Below are positions 1 to 9,081 of a stretch of 30,947 bases of DNA, piece by piece; position 1 is the first letter of the stretch; each line of letters starts with the position of its first letter. The position numbers and the translations under genes were made by a program. The stretch is from a virus, in IMG/VR virus record IMGVR_UViG_3300035670_000920, positions 1 to 30,947 of that record, one strand, 5' to 3'. Under the pieces are notes generated by a model. The model had not been told where the DNA came from and did not search any database. It was given only the letters and a program-made list of their open reading frames with translations.

Positions 1-127
1 AGGGCAGTCATCGCCTCTCTTTCCAAAGAATAGAGGAGATTGGACTGGGCTGGCTTGGCCTTCGTCCGGTTGAGCTTCACGAGATGACATTGTCGCAGTT
101 CAACAATGCCTTGGAGGGCTGGGGGGA
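1..127. repeat. Left copy of 127-bp terminal duplication (circular contig overlap)
   Basis: These 127 bases are identical to 30821-30947. A perfect duplication exactly at both contig ends, at a length equal to a common assembler k-mer, is best read as the overlap of a circularly closed (or circularly permuted) genome rather than a biological repeat. It holds the 3' end and stop codon (31-33) of the first tail chaperone gene and the start of the second. Unique genome length is therefore about 30,820 bp. Confidence 0.93.
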
Positions 128-431
128 ATTGCGCAAAGGGGAGAATCTGGAAGAATGGCGGCGCACCAGGAGCCTTGGGTCTTTTGTGCTGGCCATAGGC
201 CAGTGGAAGGAAGGCCGGGCGCCTGACATCATGCGCATTTTGCCATTGCCGGGAGATCCGGAAGACAAGAGCGCCAACCTAATCGAGATCTCTGACCAAG
301 ACATGGCGCTGCGGAAGTACAAGCTGAAGAAGGCTCGCAAGTTGACATTTAACGAGGAATTTGAAACGCTAATTCGGCAGCACTGGCAACCAGACTGGGG
401 GCCGCATCCGGATGAGTTGACAATAGAATAG
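84..431 (+). CDS. Tail assembly chaperone, T-like domain (downstream part of a G/GT frameshift pair)
   Basis: This 115-aa ORF lies just before the tape measure gene, the classic place of the lambda gpT-like chaperone domain. The frame has no stop upstream of the ATG at 84; it stays open through the start of the window and, by circularity, back to an A7 slippery run at 30799-30805 in the preceding gene. Read as a -1 fusion, the upstream extension supplies GLGWLGLRPVELHEMT, which resembles the conserved start of tail chaperone T domains; that favours a fused product (about 276 aa) over independent initiation at 84. The role would be binding the tape measure protein and recruiting tail tube subunits during tail assembly in the cytoplasm. 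The stop (429-431) is one base before the tape measure ATG. Free initiation at 84 remains possible. Confidence 0.85.
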   Translation: MTLSQFNNALEGWGELRKGENLEEWRRTRSLGSFVLAIGQWKEGRAPDIMRILPLPGDPEDKSANLIEISDQDMALRKYKLKKARKLTFNEEFETLIRQHWQPDWGPHPDELTIE

Positions 432-432
432 C

Positions 433-3399
433 ATGGCAACACTGGCCGAAGTTAACGTCCGAATAGGTACAGACATCGCCGCATTTCAGCGGGGGCTGCG
501 CCAAGCGGAGAAAGACATGCAGCGTTTGTCTGGGCAGTTCACCACCCTGGGCAACAAGCTGTCTTTAGGCGTCACGGCTCCACTGGTTGGGGCGGCGGCG
601 GCTGCCAGTGCTTTTGCCATAGGTTTTGAAAGCTCCACGGTGAAGCTCACCAACCTGGTGGGCGTGCAGGGCAAGGAGCTGGAAGAACTAAAGCGGAATT
701 TCACGGAGCTGGGCCCCGTGGTTGGGAAGACCCAGCAGGAGCTGGCTGATGCTGCCCTGTTCATTACGGGAGCAGGCCTTCGCGGCGCTGCCGCCCTGGA
801 AGCTTTGGAGGTAAGCGCCAAGGCTTCTGCCGTTGGGCTCGGCGACCAGAATGCGATTGCCAAGGTAGCAGGTGCTGCCGTGGCTGCCTATGGCGAGGCC
901 AACATCACGGCCACGGAAGCCGTGGACAAGCTGCTCGCCATCGTGAAAGAAGGCAATGCCGAGGCATCGGAGTTGGCTCCGGCGCTGGGTGCGGTCCTTC
1001 CGGTGGCATCGCAGTTGGGGGTCTCCTTTGATGAAGTGGGCGCCAACATTGCCGTGTTCACAAGGCTGGGCGTAGGCGCCTCCACCGCAGTGGATGGACT
1101 TCGGTCGCTGCTGGGCAATTTGCTCAAGCCCAGCGAGCAGGCCGCCAAAGAATTTGCAAAGCTCGGCATCAGCGCTGACCAGGTACGCCAGAGCATAAAA
1201 GACCGCGGCCTGGCCCAGACTTTGCAAGATCTTATAAATGCCTTTGGCACCGATACTGAAGGACTGGCCAGGGTGTTCGGTGATGTGCAGGGCCTCACCA
1301 ACGTGCTGGCAACAGCCGGAGCGCAGGGTGATGCCTACGTTCAGACGCTAAACAACATTCAAAACAGCGCCGGCGGGCTGGAGGAAGCCTTTGCCCGTAC
1401 TGCCGAGACCGCTGATTTCAAATTAAAAAAGTCACTGGCTGCTTTGAACGTGGCGGCTGTCAACTTTGGCTCTGCCATCATCCCGGTGGTGGTTGAGTTA
1501 CTTGACCTCATTACCCCATTGGTGCAAGGCTTTGCGAACCTGGACGAAGGCACCCGCAGCACTGTCCTGACCATGGCTGCCTTGGCTGCTGCTATTGGAC
1601 CTACCACCACCGCCATCGGTGGGCTGATAGGTGGCTTTTCAACCCTGCGCGCTGGCTATGCTTCCATCGTGAAGGCCACAGAGATCTCCCGCGACGCATA
1701 CGTCGCCTATTCCACCACGCTGACATCCCTTGGCTCTTCATTTGTCGGGCTCAAGTCCGGCCTGCTGGCTGCTGCAGCAGGGTTTCGCACATTGACGGCA
1801 GCAGCACAGACTACCGTGATAGGAGCAATAGTGACCGGCGTCGTAGCCCTTGGCTTTGCCATCGCCGCCCTAAACGACAACCTATCCGTGAACGAGCAGC
1901 TGTTGGCTGATGCCAGCGAGATCCGGCAGCAGACGGAGAAGGACATTGTAAGCGAGCGCAAGCAGGTGGAGCTACTGGTTGGAGTGATTCAAAATAATGC
2001 CCGCAGCTATGCCGACAAGAAGGCGGCGATGGAAGAGCTAAAGCGCATTAGTCCTGAGTTCTTTGGCAACCTCGACCTGGAGCGCGACAAGACCACCCAG
2101 TTAAAGAGCGCGCTGGATGGCTACCTCGAAAGCCTTCGCACGGAAGTAGCCCAGAAGCTGTACAAGGGCAAGATTGACCAGCTTGAGATAGAGCGCCTGA
2201 CCAAGCTGGAGAAGCTGAAGGAGCTGGAGGCGAAACGCAATTCCCAGATAGGCACCGGCTTGCTGGAGCAGCGATCACAGCAGGCTGTTATTATAGAGGA
2301 AGAGATTAAGGCTACCAACCGACGCATTGAGGAGATAGGCAGGCTGCAGGAGGAGTACGCAGACTTGGCCTTTGTTGGTGTTAAGTCTGCCAAAGACATA
2401 CAGACTGCCTTTGCAGAGACCGGGGCAAGCCTGGACGACAATGCCCTTTTTGGCGGCGGCACCTTTGGCGGCGTCGTCAACAAGCCCAACCCATTAGCTG
2501 GCAATGCCGGCACTGGCCAGCAAGTTCCACGCCGCCCTGCCATTGTAGCGCCAGGCCTGCTGCCTCGGCTGGACATACAGCCGGTTAAGCAACTCAACAA
2601 GGTGCTGCCCCAGGTGGAAGGCAACTTGCAATCCACGCGCAATGCCATGGCCAGCCTGGGCAATGCCTTTGATGTTATTGACGCCAAGGGCATTGCCTTC
2701 GGCGACACTTTCGACGTAACTGGCGAAAAGATAAAAGCCGTGCAGCAGGTGATGACACAGCTGCTCGAGGAAGGTGCCAATCCGCTCGGCACCAGCATCA
2801 CCTACCTAAAAGAGGTGCTGGCTGAGATGGGAGTGAATGTGGACGATTTGGCCAGCAATATGGCCAACCTGGGACAACAAATAAACAACACTATAGAGCT
2901 GGGGCTGGAGGAGTTTGCAATCTCAAGTTCTGAAGCCCTGGGCCAGTTGGTTGCCGGGGCCATTGACGGCAAGCAGGCTCTTGCTCTTGCCGTGGAGCCT
3001 TTGCTCGGTCTGATGACCCAGGTGGGCAAGCTTGCCATACAGCAGGGCATCACTATGAAGGCGATAAAGGCATCGCTGGCTTCACTCAATCCGCTCGTGT
3101 CCATCGCGGCAGGCGTGGCGCTAATTGGACTGGCTTCATTCATCCGGTCGCGGGTGAGCGCACTGGCAAAGCCTACAGCTTTTGCGGAGGGTGGCATCGT
3201 CACCGGGCCCACCGTGGGACTTGTAGGTGAGGCTGGCCCCGAGGTCATTTTCCCGCTATCCGATCTAAAGCGCTTCATCGGCAACACTGGCAACAAGGTG
3301 GAGGTGGTAGGCAGCATCTACGGCGACACCATCCGGATCTCAAATGCCCGCAGCGCGGTGCGCCAGGCGCGTCGCGTGGGCTTCAACCCGACAGCATAA
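433..3399 (+). CDS. Tape measure protein
   Basis: A 988-aa protein with the hallmarks of siphovirus tape measure proteins: an N-terminal region of alternating amphipathic helices rich in Ala, a hydrophobic stretch near residues 465-483 (VIGAIVTGVVALGFAIAAL), a Gln/Glu/Lys-rich helical region near 490-640, and the very typical C-terminal signature FAEGGIVTGPTVGLVGEAGP followed by EVIFPLSDL. It sets tail length and is ejected ahead of the DNA. At the family rule of about 0.15 nm per residue the tail would be near 150 nm. The start follows the chaperone stop by one base, and the stop TAA shares a base with the next ATG (TAATG at 3397-3401), so the three genes are translationally coupled. No obvious lytic transglycosylase or peptidase motif is visible within it. 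Confidence 0.95.
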   Translation: MATLAEVNVRIGTDIAAFQRGLRQAEKDMQRLSGQFTTLGNKLSLGVTAPLVGAAAAASAFAIGFESSTVKLTNLVGVQGKELEELKRNFTELGPVVGKTQQELADAALFITGAGLRGAAALEALEVSAKASAVGLGDQNAIAKVAGAAVAAYGEANITATEAVDKLLAIVKEGNAEASELAPALGAVLPVASQLGVSFDEVGANIAVFTRLGVGASTAVDGLRSLLGNLLKPSEQAAKEFAKLGISADQVRQSIKDRGLAQTLQDLINAFGTDTEGLARVFGDVQGLTNVLATAGAQGDAYVQTLNNIQNSAGGLEEAFARTAETADFKLKKSLAALNVAAVNFGSAIIPVVVELLDLITPLVQGFANLDEGTRSTVLTMAALAAAIGPTTTAIGGLIGGFSTLRAGYASIVKATEISRDAYVAYSTTLTSLGSSFVGLKSGLLAAAAGFRTLTAAAQTTVIGAIVTGVVALGFAIAALNDNLSVNEQLLADASEIRQQTEKDIVSERKQVELLVGVIQNNARSYADKKAAMEELKRISPEFFGNLDLERDKTTQLKSALDGYLESLRTEVAQKLYKGKIDQLEIERLTKLEKLKELEAKRNSQIGTGLLEQRSQQAVIIEEEIKATNRRIEEIGRLQEEYADLAFVGVKSAKDIQTAFAETGASLDDNALFGGGTFGGVVNKPNPLAGNAGTGQQVPRRPAIVAPGLLPRLDIQPVKQLNKVLPQVEGNLQSTRNAMASLGNAFDVIDAKGIAFGDTFDVTGEKIKAVQQVMTQLLEEGANPLGTSITYLKEVLAEMGVNVDDLASNMANLGQQINNTIELGLEEFAISSSEALGQLVAGAIDGKQALALAVEPLLGLMTQVGKLAIQQGITMKAIKASLASLNPLVSIAAGVALIGLASFIRSRVSALAKPTAFAEGGIVTGPTVGLVGEAGPEVIFPLSDLKRFIGNTGNKVEVVGSIYGDTIRISNARSAVRQARRVGFNPTA

Positions 3400-5996
3400 T
3401 GGCTAAGCGCTACACCCTCCCGTTCACCTCTTTGCAGCGCAACGCAGCGTTGGCGGGGGAGGCGTTTGTCGTGGAGCTTTGGGATGAAGACTTCTCAGGC
3501 ACCGCCACAGAAGTAGATGGCGATGCAGTCGGCCTCAACATTGAGTGGGAAGGCCAGAGCGACACTGTCTCGCCGGTGATGGCCTCCAGCGCTACCTACT
3601 CCATGCTGATTACCGGGGAGTCCAACTTTGGCATCATCAACGACCTGGCTGGGGCGCGGGAGGGGCGGTTCAAGATGGTGGTGCGGCGCAATGGCAGCTC
3701 TAATGTGTACTGGGCAGGCTGGGTGCAGGCTGATCAGATTAGCTATCCTGACCAATACTTCCCGTTCCATCTGGAGATCTTTGCCGTGGACGGCATCGCC
3801 AGGCTGAAGGACATCGAATACAAGCAGTCCGGCGGAGCACCTTACTCCGGATATGCCTCCTGCATGGGCCACCTGCTTAATATTATCGAAAAGATAGACA
3901 TCACGGACGTAGGCACATGGCCCACTAACCGCATAAGGGCCTCCGCCTGGTGGTACAGCGACGACATGGACACCACCAAGTCACCGCTGGTGCAGATGAA
4001 CGCGCTGCACGAGCGCTTTCAGCAAAAGGAGAAGGACGGCACCACTACCTACTGGAACTCCTACGCTGTGCTGGAGGCCATGATGCAGTCCATTAACTGC
4101 CAGTTCATGCTGGCCGACGGCATGTTCCACGTGCGGAGCATCGACCAGTACAAAGAGAACACGCAGCGGGTCTTCTACTTCAACTCATCCGGCACACAGA
4201 CCAGCTACGTGGCCAGCGAGGACATTGACACCGTGGTGGACTACTACGACCTTTACCCGAGCGCTGAAAAGACCAAGAAGCTGAATGGCGGGCGCTACAC
4301 TTTCCTGCAGCCCTTGAAAAAGGTCTGCGTGGACTACAAACACAAGACCCACGAGAACAAGGCCACCGGCATGGGCTGGGGCAAGGGAGATGAAGCCTGG
4401 AAGACCCTGCAGACGATTTTCAACCCCACCGCCGCCACCACTAACCTGAAGATCAATGTCAAAATAAAGCACCTGACGCAGATCGGCATCAATCCGCCGG
4501 GCTCGGCAGCATGGCCTACGCACCGCTTTGTCTGGTACCTGGGCATTAGGATTGAAAAGCAGGGCGGCGGCTGGCTGTACATGGAGCGCACGCTGATAAA
4601 CGGACAAATAACGCAGATACAGACAGGAGAGACAGAGTGGGGCACCACGGACGAAGACTTTCCAATCTGGTCACTGGTTGTTAACTACGATAAGAATAAC
4701 CAGTTCGTTACAAGCGAATTTGACTTCACCACCAACACCATTGACTACGCGAGCGTTGAGGTGGACGCCGCGATTGAAATGCGGGTGAAGCTGCTCAAAA
4801 TTGAAAAGCTGGACGGCACGACCCTGACCTTTGGCGGCACCTACCTCGGAAACTATCAGTGGCAGACTGCTGATGTTTGGGTATCTTCCAACGAGGAGGC
4901 CAGCGGGCTCAATCCGGACAACGAGACCCTGCGCTATTGCGCGGTCAACACGGGCGAAAATGTAGCGCAGCGCTACCTTACGACCTACTTCGGCGATGGC
5001 CCCAACGTCTATTCTATATCTTCCTGGCGCTTCTCTTCCGATGGCCTGTCCAGCGGTGCGACCACGGAAAACTGGTCAGTAAAAAAGCTGGGGCCCAACC
5101 GCATCTTGGGGCAGCTTTTGGCGGAGCGCACGCTGCAGTTTCGCAAGGTGCCGCAGAAGGTGTTCCAGGGCAGCATCATTTACCCCAGCCTGAACCCCTG
5201 GATGCGGCTGATTGACCAGGATCAGGCCTACATGGCCACGCGCATCACGCTCTCCGCCTTCACCAACGTCTGGGAGGGCGAGTTCATTATGATGGACGGG
5301 GACGTAGATGACATCACGCTGCCAGAGCCATACACGCCGCCTGTGAAAGAGCCGACGACGCCAGGCGGTTATCCTGATCCGCCGGATCCGGACAAGACGC
5401 CAGACCCGAACAACTCTCCTACCACGGAGATCATGGTGGGCGTCTCTGGATGGGTGGCGCAAAGCACAAACAACGTCACTACCTTGACCGCTGACAAGGT
5501 AGCCAGCACCAACCCCACCATCACGGTGACGGCGCTGGATTACGCGGCTTTTAAAAAGGGCGACAAGGTGGTGGTGCTGCATCCTGGTACGGGCCAAAAT
5601 CAAGAGTTGACAGTGACCAACACCTACACCATCGGCTCCACCTCGCTGGCGCTGACAGGCACGCTGACTTTTGACCTGCCTGCTGGCTCCCTGGTGAAGT
5701 TGAGCAAGGCCACGGAGATGCAGGTGCGCGGCTTTACCTATTACCAGCGAAACAAGAGCGGCACGGACTGGGTGATACCTACTGCCAGCGGCAGCCTGCC
5801 GAACCCCAGCGCCATCGGCTTTGATGAGACGCGGCGGCGGGTGAAGGTGTACCGATCCGGCCTGCGTTGCATATACGATGAGAACGGGGGCAGCCCCAAC
5901 AACTACTTTGACACCTTTGAGATAAAGCCGGCGACCAACACCATCACCTTTCACCGCACGCTGCGCGATGAGACTGTTTTTTTAGAAGTATGTTAA
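3399..5996 (+). CDS. Large tail-tip / distal tail hub protein
   Basis: An 865-aa protein directly after the tape measure, where distal tail and tail-associated proteins are encoded. Residues 1-120 (YTLPFTSL..., ...RFKMVVRR...VYWAGWVQADQISYP) look like the beta-rich distal-tail domain seen in many Bacteroidota prophage tail modules. The middle (about 150-640) is rich in aromatic residues and Asp, as in tail hub and baseplate proteins. Residues about 645-675 form a Pro/Asp-rich linker (PYTPPVKEPTTPGGYPDPP). The C-terminal about 55 residues carry VYRSGLR...ATNTITFHRTLRDETV, a small beta domain that also ends the head-closure protein at 27807-28469. It probably joins tube, tape measure and fibre and opens on receptor contact. 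The exact structural equivalent (Dit, Tal or fusion) cannot be settled from sequence alone. Confidence 0.72.
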   Translation: MAKRYTLPFTSLQRNAALAGEAFVVELWDEDFSGTATEVDGDAVGLNIEWEGQSDTVSPVMASSATYSMLITGESNFGIINDLAGAREGRFKMVVRRNGSSNVYWAGWVQADQISYPDQYFPFHLEIFAVDGIARLKDIEYKQSGGAPYSGYASCMGHLLNIIEKIDITDVGTWPTNRIRASAWWYSDDMDTTKSPLVQMNALHERFQQKEKDGTTTYWNSYAVLEAMMQSINCQFMLADGMFHVRSIDQYKENTQRVFYFNSSGTQTSYVASEDIDTVVDYYDLYPSAEKTKKLNGGRYTFLQPLKKVCVDYKHKTHENKATGMGWGKGDEAWKTLQTIFNPTAATTNLKINVKIKHLTQIGINPPGSAAWPTHRFVWYLGIRIEKQGGGWLYMERTLINGQITQIQTGETEWGTTDEDFPIWSLVVNYDKNNQFVTSEFDFTTNTIDYASVEVDAAIEMRVKLLKIEKLDGTTLTFGGTYLGNYQWQTADVWVSSNEEASGLNPDNETLRYCAVNTGENVAQRYLTTYFGDGPNVYSISSWRFSSDGLSSGATTENWSVKKLGPNRILGQLLAERTLQFRKVPQKVFQGSIIYPSLNPWMRLIDQDQAYMATRITLSAFTNVWEGEFIMMDGDVDDITLPEPYTPPVKEPTTPGGYPDPPDPDKTPDPNNSPTTEIMVGVSGWVAQSTNNVTTLTADKVASTNPTITVTALDYAAFKKGDKVVVLHPGTGQNQELTVTNTYTIGSTSLALTGTLTFDLPAGSLVKLSKATEMQVRGFTYYQRNKSGTDWVIPTASGSLPNPSAIGFDETRRRVKVYRSGLRCIYDENGGSPNNYFDTFEIKPATNTITFHRTLRDETVFLEVC

Positions 5997-6006
5997 AAAA
6001 AATGAT

Positions 6007-8394
6007 ATGAGATACGCTTCACTTCTGCTTCTTTTCATTTTTACGGCGCTGGGCCTCAGTGCCCAGACGCCCATTAGCACTCAGAGCGGCATTGTGCCGG
6101 TGCACAACCTGCGAGTGGAAGACACTACCTTCTACGGGCAGCTTATAGGCATCTGGGCGATTGACGGCACTGACACGATGTTCGGCTTTGTGCCGGTGTA
6201 CGTGCTGCCTGACAGCACGCTGATGGTTGGCTCTGATACGGTGTACACCACCGGCAATGGGCAGGTTGTGACCTTGACAGGACAAGTCCTTGGTAGTGGT
6301 ACAACCTCCATCAGCACCACCCTGGCCAATGGCGACCGGGGTGATGTGGATGTGACCAGCGGCGGCGCTACCTGGACGATAGATACCAATGCGGTGACGG
6401 CTGTCAAAATAGCTAATGGGGCGGTGGGGTTGACGACGAAGGTGAGTGGGGTGCTGCCAGTAGCTAATGGGGGGACGGGGCAGAGTAGTCTGCCGGGCGG
6501 ATTGCTTCCAAATGGCAGTAAAATAGGAAATACACTACGTTGGAATGGTACCTCGTGGATTGAAACTGACTTAATTTATAATGATAATTTTAACAGAGGG
6601 ATAAAATTCACAACAAGAAGTTCAGCTAACGATCCGCCAGTGTATTACAAATTAGGAGGAGTTGAATTTGCTAATTTACAAACAATTGAAGGTAATTGGG
6701 CTAACGGCATTACTATTTCGCCTTCAAGCCCAAATTTTTGGAAATCACAAATTTTAATCAGAGGGACCGACATAAGTGCAGATTATAACGAAAAAATTTG
6801 GGTTAGATGGGGCAAGGATAGTACCTGGTCTACTTATAGAGAAATTGTTACAACAAAATATTTAGACATAGGTTCTTTTTCTGGAGAAACATTAAGATGG
6901 AATGGAAGCAAATGGCTTGCAAATACAAATTTATATAATAATGGTACTCAAATAGGCATTAACAGCACCAGCCCCTCCCAAACACTCCACGTCGTTGGCA
7001 ACACCAGAACCACGGGTCAATTCCTTGCACCACTTGCCAGCAGCGCGTCAACCCCCGGCTACTCTTTTGACAGTGATGGTAACACTGGGATGTATAACAT
7101 TGCTGATAATGTCTTAGGCTTTGCGACCAATGCAATTGAAAGATTACGCATAATTAATTCAGGCAATGTCGGCATTGGCACCTCCTCCCCGTCCCAACCC
7201 CTGCACGTCTCCGGCAATGCCCGCATTACCGGCGCCATATACGACTCAAACAACGACCCTGGCACCGGTGGACAAATTTTGTCCAGTACAGCCACAGGGA
7301 CAGACTGGATAGCTGCCACCTCCGGCACCGTCACCTCAGTAGGCCTTACCATGCCCACCGGCTTCTCCGTCACAGGATCGCCTGTTACAAGCACTGGCAC
7401 CCTGGCGGTAAGCACCACGCTCAACGGCCCCTTGCGCGGCAACGGCTCCGGCTTCACTACCGGCAACACTAACCTCGCCTCAGAAGTGACCGGTACCCTG
7501 CCTGTGGCCAACGGCGGCACCGGCGCCACCACGCTGACAGCTAACAAAGTGCTTGTCGGCAACGGCACTTCCGCCATCACGCAGGCCACCAACCTGCACT
7601 GGGACAACACCAACAGCAGGCTGGGCATTTCCCAGACTTCTCCCGCCTATCCGCTCGACATCTCCGCCACCTCCGCCATCAGGCTGCCGGTGGGCACGCT
7701 GGCGCAACAGCCTACGGCAGCCACAGGCCTGCTGCGCTACACCAGCAACAGCTCGACCATCGAGTGGAGCGACGGCAGCAACTGGTACACCGGAATCAGC
7801 GGGGAGGGCAATGGCCCCAGCGCCAGTTTCAACCGAGTGGCCCTGTGGAGCGGCACCAGCACGCAGACATCTGATGCCGACATGACCTTCAACATCACCA
7901 CTGGCCAGTTGAAGCTACTGAAGTACAGCAGCGGCACGGCCTTTACAGGCACCTCTGTAGCGCAGCTGCACGTCACCAGCACCGGGGAGGTGATCACCAA
8001 GACACCAAGAGACACAGTGTACGTCCACCTGGTAGCTGTTACCCCTGGAACCGCCATCACGCAAACGGCTGGAACTGACTTCTATCAAAGCTCCTACCTG
8101 GTGCCTGAGCATTTGGATGGCTACAGCATTAGCAGGGCTGACTATGCCATTACAAACAGCACCGCTACCACCGGCTCGCTGACTGTGGGACTGCGAACTT
8201 ACAACACCAGCAACAGCAGCATCGCCACCAACCAGATGGCCGTCACCTTCTCAAACGGCGATGTCAGAAAAAGCTCTACCAGCAGCTTGAGCGTAGTTAA
8301 AGGCTACTGGCTTCATGCTGAGGTAGGCACAAGCAACGGCACGCTGAACAACACGGTGGAAGGCTTGCTTATTACTTTAATGTTGACAAAATAA
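6007..8394 (+). CDS. Tail-fibre-like protein with N-terminal signal peptide
   Basis: A 795-aa protein in the usual tail fibre position. It contains fibre repeats: VLPVANGGTGQSS and TLPVANGGTGATT, two copies of TLRWNG, and two IGI-type repeats (QIGINSTSPSQTLHVVGN and NVGIGTSSPSQPLHVSGN). VTSVGLTMPTGFSVTGSPVT is another common fibre motif. The C-terminal about 130 residues look like a beta-rich knob, with no S74 self-cleaving chaperone. Two things are odd. Residues 1-19 (RYASLLLLFIFTALGLSAQ) form a good Sec signal peptide, unexpected for a virion part assembled in the cytoplasm. And roughly 6505-6965 is much more AT-rich than its flanks, suggesting a swapped receptor-binding segment. It may be a true fibre or an exported surface adhesin; gene order favours a fibre, the signal peptide favours export. 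It starts 10 bases after the tail-tip stop. Confidence 0.75.
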   Translation: MRYASLLLLFIFTALGLSAQTPISTQSGIVPVHNLRVEDTTFYGQLIGIWAIDGTDTMFGFVPVYVLPDSTLMVGSDTVYTTGNGQVVTLTGQVLGSGTTSISTTLANGDRGDVDVTSGGATWTIDTNAVTAVKIANGAVGLTTKVSGVLPVANGGTGQSSLPGGLLPNGSKIGNTLRWNGTSWIETDLIYNDNFNRGIKFTTRSSANDPPVYYKLGGVEFANLQTIEGNWANGITISPSSPNFWKSQILIRGTDISADYNEKIWVRWGKDSTWSTYREIVTTKYLDIGSFSGETLRWNGSKWLANTNLYNNGTQIGINSTSPSQTLHVVGNTRTTGQFLAPLASSASTPGYSFDSDGNTGMYNIADNVLGFATNAIERLRIINSGNVGIGTSSPSQPLHVSGNARITGAIYDSNNDPGTGGQILSSTATGTDWIAATSGTVTSVGLTMPTGFSVTGSPVTSTGTLAVSTTLNGPLRGNGSGFTTGNTNLASEVTGTLPVANGGTGATTLTANKVLVGNGTSAITQATNLHWDNTNSRLGISQTSPAYPLDISATSAIRLPVGTLAQQPTAATGLLRYTSNSSTIEWSDGSNWYTGISGEGNGPSASFNRVALWSGTSTQTSDADMTFNITTGQLKLLKYSSGTAFTGTSVAQLHVTSTGEVITKTPRDTVYVHLVAVTPGTAITQTAGTDFYQSSYLVPEHLDGYSISRADYAITNSTATTGSLTVGLRTYNTSNSSIATNQMAVTFSNGDVRKSSTSSLSVVKGYWLHAEVGTSNGTLNNTVEGLLITLMLTK

Positions 8395-8400
8395 TTTAAT

Positions 8401-9012
8401 ATGAAGTTGATACCATTGCTCATTGCATTTTTTCTCCTCGGATTTGCCCTCGCAGCCCAGGAGCAATACCAGATGCACCTCGACCAGTCGGGGGGCAAGT
8501 TCCGATACGCCAGGATCATCGGCGTAGAAGACGACGACAACAACCTGGACACCGTGGAGCTGCGCTACTTCCCGCCGCAATGGCTGGACAGCGCGCAATT
8601 TCGCAGCTATGTGACGCAACAAGTGGAGATTGAATCGGAAAGGGCTCGCGAGTTTCGTCGGGCATTGACTGAGACCGTGAAAGCCCGCGATCGCTTCATT
8701 GCCGACATTGACTCCGTCTTCGGCGCTGGCACTTACGATACCATGCAGGTGCGCAAGGTCAAAGCCTCGCTGCAGGGCACGTGGCGGCTGATTGAAAAAG
8801 GCGCCACCAACCGGGAGCTGACCATCTCCGGCTACTCGGCGGACTTGCCTGCCAAGGAGGGCACCATCGTGGTGCAGCCGGATCTTACGGCCAGCCTCCG
8901 GGACATCTATGCTTTTAACCTGACTTTCAACCAGCTGCCCAGCGGCAACTGGAAGGCAATCCGAACTGCCAACGGAGTGACCCGGGAGTTCTTTTTGAAA
9001 AAGCCACAATAA
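8401..9012 (+). CDS. Predicted exported protein, unknown function
   Basis: A 203-aa protein starting six bases after the fibre stop, so very likely co-transcribed with it. Residues 1-20 (MKLIPLLIAFFLLGFALAAQ) are a textbook signal peptide with an A-L-A cleavage site followed by Ala-Gln, as is common in Bacteroidota. There is no Cys at the cleavage point, so it is not a lipoprotein. The mature part has an acidic beta-like segment (IIGVEDDDNNLDTVELRYF), a charged helical stretch (about 75-120), and a beta-rich C-terminal half (GTWRLIEKGATNRELTISGY, FNLTFNQLPSGNWKAI). I do not recognise the family. Placement between fibre and the lysis-like genes allows a role in receptor binding, envelope disruption or superinfection exclusion, none of which is shown by the sequence. 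Confidence 0.7.
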   Translation: MKLIPLLIAFFLLGFALAAQEQYQMHLDQSGGKFRYARIIGVEDDDNNLDTVELRYFPPQWLDSAQFRSYVTQQVEIESERAREFRRALTETVKARDRFIADIDSVFGAGTYDTMQVRKVKASLQGTWRLIEKGATNRELTISGYSADLPAKEGTIVVQPDLTASLRDIYAFNLTFNQLPSGNWKAIRTANGVTREFFLKKPQ

Positions 9013-9016
9013 CAGC

Positions 9017-9066
9017 GGATTTACCCTGGTATTTGCAATAATACCGGCAAATCTGGGTGTAAATCC
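9017..9066 (+). promoter_or_regulatory. Nested inverted repeats in leader of holin-like gene
   Basis: The 69-base gap before the ATG at 9082 folds on itself. An outer stem pairs GGATTTAC (9017-9024) with GTAAATCC (9059-9066); inside it GGTATT (9028-9033) pairs with AATACC (9040-9045). CCGGCAAAT also occurs twice (9044-9052 and 9064-9072). There is no T-tract, so this is not a simple terminator; it may control translation or mRNA stability of the next gene. Function is inferred only from pairing. Confidence 0.4.
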
Positions 9067-9081
9067 GGCAAATACGCAAGC

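Noticed and set aside
1-127. True direct terminal repeat of virion DNA
   Set aside because: The length equals a common assembly k-mer and the packaging genes are of cos type; circular overlap is the simpler reading.
2121-2801. Leftward 226-aa ORF opposite the tape measure gene
   Set aside because: Ser/Cys/Pro-rich antisense product within a strongly supported tape measure gene.
5076-5954. Leftward 292-aa ORF opposite the tail-tip gene
   Set aside because: Arg/His/Val-rich shadow of a GC-rich gene; no leader, no domain, and it breaks the late operon's coding strand.
6007-8394. Diversity-generating retroelement target in the fibre-like gene
   Set aside because: No reverse transcriptase gene and no template repeat are visible in the whole genome; the AT-rich island is better explained by module exchange.
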